Assembly (NCBI GenBank): GCA_046726275.1
Contig: JBKPAF010000045.1
Coordinates: 1-32,822, forward strand
Length of the DNA stretch: 32,822 nucleotides
Direction: 5' to 3'
Source: DASXTW01 sp046726275
GTDB taxonomy: Bacteria; Actinomycetota; UBA4738
The notes beneath the pieces are model-generated. The model worked only from the letters and a program-made list of their open reading frames with translations, had not been told where the DNA came from and did no database searches. Shown here piece by piece: positions 7,200 to 14,328 of the stretch (the stretch's first letter is position 1; each line of letters opens with the position of its first letter). The position numbers were made by a program, and so were the translations under genes.

Positions 7200-7379
7200 C
7201 GCGACCGTAGCAAGGTCGATCACCGAGTGTCAAACGAGAGAAAAGGATTGCAGGGCAATTCTTTCGGATCGATTCTCGCAGGTCGTGGGTCGCCTCGCAC
7301 GTCTCGAAAAAAAACTCAGAGTGACAAAGAAAACGAGAGTGCGATCCGCCTCCCGTCGAATTGCGGGAGATGAGGTCGG

Positions 7380-7778
7380 TCAGGTGGGGGACGCGTCTCG
7401 GATGGCAAGGGTCAGACGGCTCACCGCGACAAGTCGACCTTCGTCGTCATGGACCTTCATGTCCCACACGGCGGTGGTCCTCCCTAGATGCAGCGGGATC
7501 CCGGTCGCCGTGACGTATCCATGGCGCACGGATCGGATGTGGTTGACGTTCAGCTCGATCCCCACGACCAACTTTTCCGACCCCGCCGCCAACCCCGTCC
7601 CGAACGACGCCACGGTCTCGCAGAGGGCTGCGGTGGCGCCTCCGTGAAGCACGCCGAACGGCTGCGTGTTCCCCTGCACCGGGATACGGGCCACCACTCG
7701 CTCGGGGCGTGCCTCCAGGAACTCCAAGCCGAGGTTTTCGATCAAGGTCCCCGGAAACGCAATCGGTTCGGCATCCAC
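7380..7778 (-). CDS. Hotdog-fold acyl-CoA thioesterase, PaaI / MenI-like
   Basis: This 132-residue single-domain hotdog protein would hydrolyse an acyl- or aryl-CoA in the cytoplasm. The motif GVLHGGATAALCETVAS carries the HGG turn and the catalytic Glu of the PaaI/YbdB group. GIELNVNHIRSVRHGYVTATG and GRTTAVWDMKVHDDEG are the usual central strands. The length is normal. The start is GTG 7778, with an in-frame ATG one codon further on. A TACTAT hexamer 9 nt upstream suggests its own promoter rather than read-through from the iron permease gene 54 bp upstream. The physiological substrate is not evident; no menaquinone or phenylacetate genes are adjacent. Confidence 0.86.
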   Translation of the reverse strand: MDAEPIAFPGTLIENLGLEFLEARPERVVARIPVQGNTQPFGVLHGGATAALCETVASFGTGLAAGSEKLVVGIELNVNHIRSVRHGYVTATGIPLHLGRTTAVWDMKVHDDEGRLVAVSRLTLAIRDASPT

Positions 7779-7787
7779 TGGCCGGGG

Positions 7788-7793
7788 ATAGTA
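7788..7793 (-). promoter_or_regulatory. Putative -10 box of the thioesterase gene
   Basis: Minus-strand TACTAT lies 9 nt before GTG 7778, so a transcript would have almost no leader. Confidence 0.4.
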
Positions 7794-7832
7794 GCGCCAG
7801 CCAGATTCGTGACGACGCGGCTCCCCTCGGCC

Positions 7833-8693
7833 CTACTCGCTCCGCGCGGTCGCCGGCTGTGGGAGGGGCTGCCGGGCGGGCCGCACCGGTCGAAGGAAGA
7901 AGAAGCCCGCGACCACGAGGTAGCCCAGCCATGCAACCACCTCCAGGACGCTTGGGGCGTCCTGATAGCCCACGAGGGCCCGAAGCACCCCGCCCAGCCC
8001 ATGCTCGTCGGAGAGGATGCCGGAGATGTCGAACGCCGTGGCTGTTCCGAAGGCGAGAAAGCCGGCCTCCTGGAGCTCGTGGATGGAGAAGGCGAAGAGC
8101 CCGGCGGCGACCACCAGGATCAGGGCTCCGGTCACTCGGAAGAAGGTCCGAAGGTTGAGACGGATCCCCCCGTGGTAGAGGAGGTACCCGATGACCAATG
8201 CCGTGGCCAGTCCCAGGGTGGCGCCGACGACCTGGCCCCACGCGCCGCCCGCTCCCTGAGCCGTGGCCTTGGCCGTGGCGAACATGAACAGCGCGGTCTC
8301 GATCCCTTCGCGGAGCACCACCACGAAGGCGAGTGCCGCCAGGGCGATCCCCCCGCTGACCAAGGCCGACTCCACGCGTTCCTGCAGGTCTGTCTTGATC
8401 CGGCTCGCCTGCCGACGCATCCAAAAGATCATCCAGGTGAGCACCGCCACCGCGAACAGGCTGACCAGGCCCTCGAAGACTTCCTCTGCCCGCCCCTCGA
8501 ACTCACCGGCCACCGCGAAGATGACGGCGCCGACGCCGAGGCTGATGACGAATGCCGCGGCCGCGCCCCACCAGACGATAGATGCCCGATCACTGCGACC
8601 CACCTGGCGGAGATAGGCCAGGATGATCGAGATGATGAGGGCAGCTTCGATCCCCTCGCGCAGCGTGATCAGAAACGCGGCACCCACGTACAC
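7833..8693 (-). CDS. FTR1-family high-affinity iron permease (EfeU-like)
   Basis: This 286-residue integral membrane protein has about seven hydrophobic segments. It has two REGIE iron-binding motifs, at residues 12-16 (TLREGIEAAL) and 128-132 (VLREGIETAL), the hallmark REXXE pair of Ftr1/EfeU transporters, plus EVFEGLVSL at about 71-79. EfeU normally works with EfeO and EfeB or a multicopper ferroxidase. None is adjacent, so a partner must lie elsewhere or the protein works alone. GTG 8693 has GGAGG five bases upstream. The intergenic region before it carries two iron boxes and the DtxR-family gene, so iron-dependent repression is very likely. Confidence 0.92.
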   Translation of the reverse strand: MYVGAAFLITLREGIEAALIISIILAYLRQVGRSDRASIVWWGAAAAFVISLGVGAVIFAVAGEFEGRAEEVFEGLVSLFAVAVLTWMIFWMRRQASRIKTDLQERVESALVSGGIALAALAFVVVLREGIETALFMFATAKATAQGAGGAWGQVVGATLGLATALVIGYLLYHGGIRLNLRTFFRVTGALILVVAAGLFAFSIHELQEAGFLAFGTATAFDISGILSDEHGLGGVLRALVGYQDAPSVLEVVAWLGYLVVAGFFFLRPVRPARQPLPQPATARSE

Positions 8694-8708
8694 CCTCCGG
8701 AACGGGAA

Positions 8709-8722
8709 TTAGGCCTACCTAA
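8709..8722 (-). promoter_or_regulatory. Iron box 1 (DtxR/IdeR operator) before the FTR1 gene
   Basis: On the minus strand this reads TTAGG-TAGG-CCTAA, a perfect 5-bp dyad with a 4-bp spacer, the core of the DtxR/IdeR consensus. It lies 16-29 bp upstream of the FTR1 start. Confidence 0.75.
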
Positions 8723-8730
8723 CGAATCTG

Positions 8731-8744
8731 GTAAGGCTACCTAA
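8731..8744 (-). promoter_or_regulatory. Iron box 2 (DtxR/IdeR operator), 22 bp from box 1
   Basis: On the minus strand this reads TTAGG-TAGC-CTTAC, one half-site perfect and one degenerate. Its 22-bp offset from box 1 places both on the same face of the helix, two turns apart. Confidence 0.65.
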
Positions 8745-8771
8745 AACTCTATCGATAAGGTCGGAATTCCG

Positions 8772-9437
8772 TCAACTCGCCCGAACCCATAGGTTGTCCG
8801 TGAGCTCGGCGCCCAGCCCCGCCTGCTTTCCGTCTACCCGCACTGTCATGGTTCCGTCGGGCGCCACTTTGGAGACGACGATGGAGGCGCCCGGCATGAG
8901 ACCGTTCTCCTCGAAGTACCTCATGACGTCGAGGTGGAGTTCGAGGTCCTCAGTGAGGCGCTCCAGTACCACACGGTCTCCGGGCCCGAAGGCTTTGAGC
9001 GGCTTGAGCCCGGAGTGATCGACGCGGCGCCGCGAGCCCGGGATGGGGTTGCCGTGCGGACACGTGGCGGGGTCGTGGAGGATGTCGACGATCCTTCCCT
9101 CTACCAGGTCGGAGATCGCCCGCTCCCAGTCGCCGGCCTCTTCATGAGCAAGGTGCCAGGGCAGTCCGATCACCTCGATCAGGAATCGCTCCGCGAGCCG
9201 GTGCCGGCGGACGAGCTTCTCCGCGAGCTTTCGGCCGGCCGTGGTGAAGGTAAGCTCGCGCCCGGTCCGCTCGATGAGCCCGTCTCGCCGGAGCCTTTGG
9301 GTTGCCTCTGACACCGATGCCGGGCTGACTCCGGTCCACCGGGCCACGTTCGCCTGGAGCGTCGGGATGTTCTCCTCCGCCATCTCATAGATAGCGGCCA
9401 CGTAGTCCCTGGCCGACAGGCCGGCCGATGCCGTCAT
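8772..9437 (-). CDS. DtxR/IdeR/MntR-family metal-dependent transcriptional repressor
   Basis: This 221-residue DNA-binding protein uses iron or manganese as corepressor. Residues 1-65 form the winged helix (LSARDYVAAIYEM, then SPASVSEATQRLRRDGLI as recognition helix). The dimerisation and metal domain follows with VRRHRLAERFLIEVIGLPW and HEEAGDWE, and DPATCPHGNPIPG contains a Cys and His placed as metal ligands. A C-terminal SH3/FeoA-like domain (about residues 145-221) makes it the long form, like IdeR rather than short MntR. The gene starts 23 bp from polA in the opposite direction with TAGACT 6 nt before its ATG. The iron boxes at 8709-8744 show its likely target, the FTR1 permease. Confidence 0.92.
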   Translation of the reverse strand: MTASAGLSARDYVAAIYEMAEENIPTLQANVARWTGVSPASVSEATQRLRRDGLIERTGRELTFTTAGRKLAEKLVRRHRLAERFLIEVIGLPWHLAHEEAGDWERAISDLVEGRIVDILHDPATCPHGNPIPGSRRRVDHSGLKPLKAFGPGDRVVLERLTEDLELHLDVMRYFEENGLMPGASIVVSKVAPDGTMTVRVDGKQAGLGAELTDNLWVRAS

Positions 9438-9443
9438 GGCCCG

Positions 9444-9453
9444 AGTCTACAAT
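9444..9453. promoter_or_regulatory. Overlapping divergent -10 boxes of dtxR (minus) and polA (plus)
   Basis: The ten bases AGTCTACAAT read TAGACT on the minus strand (9444-9449, 6 nt before the dtxR ATG) and TACAAT on the plus strand (9448-9453, 7 nt before the polA GTG). The two hexamers share the central TA. Spacing predicts leaderless transcripts in both directions and mutual exclusion of RNA polymerase. Confidence 0.6.
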
Positions 9454-9460
9454 CGAGGTC

Positions 9461-12133
9461 GTGGCAGGCGATCCCGCGACCAACGGCGACGTCGAGCACC
9501 CCAAGCGGATCTTCCTCCTCGACGGACACAGCCTTTCGTTCCGCGCGTTCTTCGCCCTGCCCACGTCGCTCGCCACGACCAGCGGCCAGATCACCAACGC
9601 CGTGTACGGCTTCACATCCATGCTCATCAAGCTCTTGGCGGAGGAGAAACCCGACCTCATCGCTGTAGCGTTCGACAAGGGAAGACCGACGGTCCGTCTC
9701 GAGCAATACGCGGACTACAAGGCGGGGCGGGCGGAGGCGCCGGATGAGTTCCGCCAGCAGCTGGGACTGATCCGCGAGGTCCTGGAGACATTGCGGATCC
9801 CCATCGTGGAGGTGGAGGGGCACGAGGCCGACGACGCCATCGCAACCCTGGCCTGCCGGGCGGCGGAGGAAGGGATGGAGGCGGTCATCGTCACCGCCGA
9901 CCGGGACTTCTTTCAGCTAGTCCGGCCCGGGATCCAGGTGATGTTCAACCGTCGGGGCATCTCCGACATCGTGACCTATGACGTGAAGGCCGTGACCGAC
10001 CGGTTCGGGCTCCCGCCCGAGAAGTATCTGGACTACGTCGCCCTGAAGGGCGACACGAGCGACAACATCCCCGGGATCCCAGGTGTGGGAGAGAAGACGG
10101 CATCGAGGCTCGTCCAGGACTTCGGAAGCGTGGAGGCGCTCCTGGATCGAACCGACCAGGTCAAGGGGAAGCTGCGCCAGACGATCGAGGACGCGGGGCA
10201 GGATCTGATACGGAACAAGGGACTGGCCCGGCTGGTCTGTGACCTGGAACTGGACGTCTCGCCCGAGGACTGCGTCATGGGGGAGTGGGACCAGGACGCG
10301 GTCCGCCGGCTGTTCAACTCCCTGGAGTTCCGGACACTCCTGGAGCGGCTGGAGGATGTCGAGCGAGCCGCCAAGCCGAAGGTCGACCCGGCCTCGCTCG
10401 AGATCCGGACTGGTTCGGAGCGAGATCTTGGGCGCCTGGTCGGACAACCCGGTCCCAAGGCTCTGTCCCTGCACGTCGCGGAGGGAGAGGTCGATGGCCT
10501 GGCGGTCTCCCCGGGGGGCGGAGAAGCCACCTTCGTTCCCCTCGAGTCGAGCCACCTCCACTCGGAGGCGGAAACGTGGCTGGAGGACGCCGGCGCACCC
10601 AAGTGGGTCCACGATGCGAAGGACACCCAGACCGCCCTGCTCTCGAGCGGCCTCGAGCTGAGGGGGGTCGCCTTCGACACCCTGTTGGCCGCGTACCTCC
10701 TCGACCCGGCCGAGGCGTCGTACCCACTGGAGGAGCTCGGGCGCAAGTACCTCGGCCTGGACGTCCTGGGGGAGATCGAGGGAGACCAGGAGGGGCAGCT
10801 CTTCTCGGACCCCTCCAAGCGCGTAGGCGGTTCGGCCGCCGCGGTCGGCCTCCTGGCCCCCGTGCTGGAGGAGCGGATCGATCGGGCCGGGCTCCGACGC
10901 TTGCTCGAAGAGGTCGAGATGCCGCTCTCCGCGGTGCTCGCCCGCGTGCAGGCGGCGGGCGTCAAGCTCGACGTCGAGTACTTGCGGGAGATGTCGGAGA
11001 GCCTCGGGGACCGCATGGCCACCCTGGAGAAAGACGTCTACCGCCACGCGGGCCAGGAGTTCAACATCGGCTCGCCCCCCCAGCTCTCGGAGATCCTGTA
11101 CGGGAAGCTGCACCTCCCTGTGTTGAAGCGCACCGTCAAAGGGCGAGCACCGTCGACGGACGCGGACGTCCTCGAGAAGCTCCGAGACCAACACCCCATC
11201 GTCGACGCGCTCCTCCAATACCGGGAGCTGTCGAAGTTGAAGTCGACCTACCTGGACGCCCTGCCGCCGCTGGTGGACCCAGACGATGCTCGCCTACACA
11301 CGACCTACAACCAGGTCGGGGCGGCGACGGGGCGGCTCTCCAGCGTCAACCCCAACCTTCAGAACATCCCCGTTCGTGGCGAGCTGGGCCGCCAGATCCG
11401 GCGGGCATTCATCCCCGGCTCGGACGACCGGATTCTGCTGGTGGCCGACTACTCACAGATCGAGCTCCGGGTGATCGCCCACCTCTCCGGCGACGAAGCG
11501 ATGGCCGAGGCATTCGCCGCGGGCAAGGACTTCCACGCGGCCACGGCCGCGAAAGTGTTCGGGGTCCCAGAGGGCGAGGTGGACGGAGCCATGCGCGGTC
11601 GGGTCAAACAGATCAACTACGGTCTCCCGTACGGGATGAGCGCGTTCGGCCTGGCCAGCCGCATCGGGATCGCCGCGGATGAAGCTGCGGAATTCATCGA
11701 GGCCTACTTCGCCCAGTTCCCGAAGATCCGGGACTTCCTTGACCGGCAGGTGGCGAAGGCCTCGGCGGAGGGCTTCACCGAGACCATCCTGGGCCGCCGT
11801 CGGTACCTGCCGGAACTTCAGGCCGCCAATCCACGGGTGCGCGACATGGGGCGCCGCATGGCGCTGAACGCCCCGATTCAGGGCGGGGCTGCGGACATCA
11901 TGAAGCTGGCCATGATCAAGGTGGCCGCCGACCTGACGGAATCCGACCTCGACTGCGTCATGGTCCTCACCGTCCACGACGAGCTCGTGTTCGACGTGGT
12001 CGAGCGACAGCGAGAGGATGCCGCCCGCCTGGTCCAGCAGGCCATGGAGGGGGCCTATCCCCTCACGGTGCCCCTCAAGGTCGATCTCGGCTGGGGCAAG
12101 GACTGGTCGCAAGCGGCCCCGGCCGGACACTGA
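9461..12133 (+). CDS. polA: DNA polymerase I
   Basis: This is an 890-residue family A polymerase for repair synthesis and Okazaki fragment processing. The N-terminal 5'-3' exonuclease (about residues 15-290) shows FLLDGHSLSFRAFFAL and EADDAIATLA and a helix-hairpin-helix GIPGVGEKTA. The 3'-5' exonuclease-like domain (about 310-480) has lost the DxE metal residues (ALSLHVAEG at the expected place), so proofreading is probably absent, as in other actinobacteria. The polymerase domain has motif A VADYSQIELR (Asp663), motif B R712-K716-Y720 in RVKQINYGLPYG, and motif C VHDELVFDV (Asp840, Glu841). GTG 9461 is chosen because the upstream ATG 9428 lies inside dtxR and TACAAT sits 7 nt before the GTG. 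Confidence 0.97.
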   Translation: MAGDPATNGDVEHPKRIFLLDGHSLSFRAFFALPTSLATTSGQITNAVYGFTSMLIKLLAEEKPDLIAVAFDKGRPTVRLEQYADYKAGRAEAPDEFRQQLGLIREVLETLRIPIVEVEGHEADDAIATLACRAAEEGMEAVIVTADRDFFQLVRPGIQVMFNRRGISDIVTYDVKAVTDRFGLPPEKYLDYVALKGDTSDNIPGIPGVGEKTASRLVQDFGSVEALLDRTDQVKGKLRQTIEDAGQDLIRNKGLARLVCDLELDVSPEDCVMGEWDQDAVRRLFNSLEFRTLLERLEDVERAAKPKVDPASLEIRTGSERDLGRLVGQPGPKALSLHVAEGEVDGLAVSPGGGEATFVPLESSHLHSEAETWLEDAGAPKWVHDAKDTQTALLSSGLELRGVAFDTLLAAYLLDPAEASYPLEELGRKYLGLDVLGEIEGDQEGQLFSDPSKRVGGSAAAVGLLAPVLEERIDRAGLRRLLEEVEMPLSAVLARVQAAGVKLDVEYLREMSESLGDRMATLEKDVYRHAGQEFNIGSPPQLSEILYGKLHLPVLKRTVKGRAPSTDADVLEKLRDQHPIVDALLQYRELSKLKSTYLDALPPLVDPDDARLHTTYNQVGAATGRLSSVNPNLQNIPVRGELGRQIRRAFIPGSDDRILLVADYSQIELRVIAHLSGDEAMAEAFAAGKDFHAATAAKVFGVPEGEVDGAMRGRVKQINYGLPYGMSAFGLASRIGIAADEAAEFIEAYFAQFPKIRDFLDRQVAKASAEGFTETILGRRRYLPELQAANPRVRDMGRRMALNAPIQGGAADIMKLAMIKVAADLTESDLDCVMVLTVHDELVFDVVERQREDAARLVQQAMEGAYPLTVPLKVDLGWGKDWSQAAPAGH

Positions 12134-12143
12134 GGCACCCGCA

Positions 12144-12173
12144 TTGACGTGCAGCTATGGCCGCCACTAGACT
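12144..12173 (+). promoter_or_regulatory. rpsA promoter (-35 and -10)
   Basis: TTGACG (12144-12149) and TAGACT (12168-12173) with an 18-bp spacer form the best sigma70-type promoter in the window. Transcription from about 12180 would give a leader of roughly 120 nt; a perfect 12-bp palindrome GCGCCCGGGCGC (12180-12191) sits at its predicted 5' end. Confidence 0.7.
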
Positions 12174-12299
12174 GACTCCGCGCCCGGGCGCACTCGTTCC
12201 GCAACGTCCAATGCCCTTTTTTCCAAACGGCTTCTTGGTGGGAACTGGTGTGCCGGGCCGGAGAGGAGTGGAGCGAGCATCGAGAACACGGACCGGTCG

Positions 12300-13682
12300 G
12301 TGGCTCAGGACGACCTGACTCCTGAGGAGCTGGTCAAGGCCATCGAGGAGAGCCTGAAGGACTTCAAGGACGGCGACCTTGTCGAGGGAACGGTCGTCAA
12401 GGTGGACCGGGACGAGGTCCTCCTGGACATCGGGTACAAGTCCGAAGGGGTCATCCCGGCCAAGGAACTGTCCATCCGGCAGGACGTCGACCCCTCCGAG
12501 ATCGTCAAGGTGGGCGATCACGTCGAGGCCCTCGTGCTCCAGAAGGAGGACAAGGAGGGCCGGCTCATCCTTTCCAAGAAGCGGGCCCAGTACGAACGCG
12601 CGTGGAGCCGGATCGAGGACATCATGCGCCGCGGCGAGACCATCAAGGGCCCAGTGATCGAGGTCGTCAAAGGCGGGCTGATCCTGGACATCGGCCTTCG
12701 TGGGTTCCTTCCCGCCTCGCTCGTCGAACTCCGCCGGGTCCGCGACCTGCACCCCTATGTGGGGCAGGAGCTCGAGTGCAAGATCATCGAGCTCGACCGC
12801 AATCGCAACAACGTCGTCCTGTCCCGCCGGGCCTTCCTCGAGGAGTCCCAGAGCGAGGGGCGCAAGAAGTTCCTGGAGAGCCTGCGCAAGGGCGAACGGC
12901 GCCGCGGCGTCGTGTCTTCCATCGTCAACTTCGGCGCCTTCGTCGACATCGGTGGTGGCGTGGACGGCCTGGTCCACGTATCCGAGCTGTCGTGGAAGCA
13001 CGTCGACCATCCCAGCGAGGTGGTCGCGGTCGGTCAGGAGGTGGACGTCGAGGTGCTCGACGTGGACCTCGACCGGGAGAGGGTCTCCCTGTCCTTGAAG
13101 GCGACCCAGGAAGATCCCTGGCGCGAGTTCGAGCGCAAGCACCAGATGGGGGAGATCATCCCTGGGACCGTCACGAAGCTCGTGCCGTTCGGCGCCTTCG
13201 TGCGGGTCGGCGAGGGCATCGAGGGCCTGGTCCACATCTCCGAGCTTTCGGATCAGCACGTCGAGTCGCCGGAGCAGGTCGTCCAAGTCGGTGAGCAGGT
13301 CCGGGTGAAGGTCGTCGACGTCGATGTGTCGCGTCGCAGGATCAGCCTATCGACCCGGCGCGTGGCCGAGGAGCCCGAGGTCCTTCCGGAGCCTGAGGTG
13401 GAGGCCGAGCCCACCAGAGAGATCGCGGCCGAGGTTGCGCCCGAACCCACGGCCGAGACGCGCCAAGCCCTGGCCGACGCCGAGTCCCGAGGCGACGAAT
13501 CCACTCCCGAAGCCCTTGAGGCCACGATCGAGCCGGAGCAGCAGGCTCCTGAGGAGACCGCCGTGCATCCCGTCCCCGAGGGCGAGGCGCCCGGGGAACC
13601 TGAAGAAGCCACCCCCGAAGACGAGGACATCTCGCTCGAGGCGATCGTCGAAGAGCTCAAGCGTCGAGAGGGACGAGGGTAG
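12300..13682 (+). CDS. rpsA: 30S ribosomal protein S1
   Basis: This 460-residue RNA-binding protein helps mRNAs load on the 30S subunit. It has four S1 (OB-fold) repeats at about residues 25-94, 112-178, 197-265 and 282-352, the last two carrying VNFGAFVDIG and VPFGAFVRVG. A disordered tail of about 105 residues rich in Glu, Pro and Ala follows. This four-domain form with a long tail is normal for actinobacteria, compared with six domains in E. coli. KVDRDEVLLDIGYKSEGVIP and KEDKEGRLILSKKRAQYERAW match actinobacterial S1 closely. GTG 12300 is the first canonical start, but the AGGAG at 12264 lies 31 nt away; an in-frame ATC at 12279 is better placed. Confidence 0.96.
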   Translation: MAQDDLTPEELVKAIEESLKDFKDGDLVEGTVVKVDRDEVLLDIGYKSEGVIPAKELSIRQDVDPSEIVKVGDHVEALVLQKEDKEGRLILSKKRAQYERAWSRIEDIMRRGETIKGPVIEVVKGGLILDIGLRGFLPASLVELRRVRDLHPYVGQELECKIIELDRNRNNVVLSRRAFLEESQSEGRKKFLESLRKGERRRGVVSSIVNFGAFVDIGGGVDGLVHVSELSWKHVDHPSEVVAVGQEVDVEVLDVDLDRERVSLSLKATQEDPWREFERKHQMGEIIPGTVTKLVPFGAFVRVGEGIEGLVHISELSDQHVESPEQVVQVGEQVRVKVVDVDVSRRRISLSTRRVAEEPEVLPEPEVEAEPTREIAAEVAPEPTAETRQALADAESRGDESTPEALEATIEPEQQAPEETAVHPVPEGEAPGEPEEATPEDEDISLEAIVEELKRREGRG

Positions 13683-13687
13683 GGCGC

Positions 13688-13693
13688 TAAGCT
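13688..13693 (+). promoter_or_regulatory. Possible -10 box of coaE
   Basis: TAAGCT lies 6 nt before the coaE GTG, just after the rpsA stop. It would give a leaderless coaE transcript in addition to read-through from rpsA. Confidence 0.4.
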
Positions 13694-13699
13694 CGGCTC

Positions 13700-14314
13700 G
13701 TGTTGCTTGTCGGGCTCACGGGAGGCATCGGATCGGGCAAATCCACGGTGGCCGCGATGCTCGAGCGCCGAGGGGCCGCCATCATCGACGCCGACGAGCT
13801 GGCACGGCGCGCCGTCGACCCCGGGACGGCGGGGTACGAGATGCTGGTGGAGGCGTTCGGCCAAGACGTGATCACCCCCAGCGGGGAGGTCGATCGAGAG
13901 CAGCTGGCGCAGATCGTGTTCGCCGATCCGGACGCCCGTCGCAGGCTGGAGTCGATCGTCCATCCCGAGGTGGCCCGGCTCTTCTCCGATGCCGCCGCGG
14001 CCTACCGGGACACCGATCGGATCGTCGTGTACGTCGTGCCACTGCTCGTGGAACGGTCGCTGGAGGCGGTGTTCGACGTGGTCGTGACGATCTCGGCGTC
14101 GCCGGAGATCAGGGCTGCTCGCCTGAGCGCGAGCCGTGGGATGAGCTCTGAGGAAGCTCGCGGCCGGATGAGCGCGCAACTGTCCGATGAGGAGCGCGCG
14201 AGCGTGGCTCACGTGGTGATCGACAACGAAGGGACATTGGAGCAGCTCGAGCACGCCGTCGACGTCCTCTGGAAAGACCTCCGCGAGCGCGCGCGAGCTG
14301 GCAAGGGCGGATAA
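13700..14314 (+). CDS. coaE: Dephospho-CoA kinase
   Basis: This 204-residue cytoplasmic kinase catalyses the last step of coenzyme A synthesis, phosphorylating the 3' hydroxyl of dephospho-CoA. The P-loop GGIGSGKST is at residues 8-16, DADELARRAV is the substrate-binding segment and VVYVVPLLVE the beta strand with the family's conserved Pro-Leu-Leu. The lid region RLSASRGMSSEEARGRMSAQ contains the expected Arg residues. It has the short bacterial length and lacks the extra C-terminal GrpB/UPF0157 domain found fused in mycobacteria. The GTG at 13700 lies 17 nt after rpsA. Confidence 0.96.
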   Translation: MLLVGLTGGIGSGKSTVAAMLERRGAAIIDADELARRAVDPGTAGYEMLVEAFGQDVITPSGEVDREQLAQIVFADPDARRRLESIVHPEVARLFSDAAAAYRDTDRIVVYVVPLLVERSLEAVFDVVVTISASPEIRAARLSASRGMSSEEARGRMSAQLSDEERASVAHVVIDNEGTLEQLEHAVDVLWKDLRERARAGKGG

Positions 14315-14315
14315 G

Positions 14316-14321
14316 TATCAT
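14316..14321 (+). promoter_or_regulatory. Putative -10 box of the HAD gene
   Basis: TATCAT lies 7 nt before GTG 14329 and immediately after the coaE stop, fitting a leaderless start. Confidence 0.45.
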
Positions 14322-14328
14322 CGCCTCA

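Larger units (their letters stand above)
6866..7379. other. 514-bp non-coding region with nested inverted repeats
   Basis: No convincing gene is present between bpa and the thioesterase; open frames crossing it have an arbitrary composition. It holds three nested hairpin-forming segments at 6909-6989, 7077-7115 and 7136-7199, then an A-rich, lower-GC part (7225-7345) that includes an A8 run. The end nearest the thioesterase stop has a 6-bp hairpin (CTCCCG/CGGGAG, about 7351-7370). The minus-strand promoter of bpa must lie in the first 50 bp. I could not match the region to RNase P RNA, tmRNA, 6S RNA or SRP RNA by their conserved motifs. Confidence 0.5.

Noticed and set aside
7351..7370. Rho-independent terminator after the thioesterase gene
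   Set aside because: The CTCCCG/CGGGAG hairpin on the minus strand has an 8-nt loop and no directly following U tract; the T-rich stretch comes about 20 nt later.
6723..7647. Plus-strand genes covering the region between bpa and the thioesterase
   Set aside because: Two overlapping frames of 216 and 281 codons exist, but their products have arbitrary Arg/Ser/Pro-rich composition, no motif, and overlap well-supported minus-strand genes.
9428..9460. ATG 9428 as the polA start
   Set aside because: It lies inside dtxR and upstream of the TACAAT box; GTG 9461 fits the family start and the promoter spacing.
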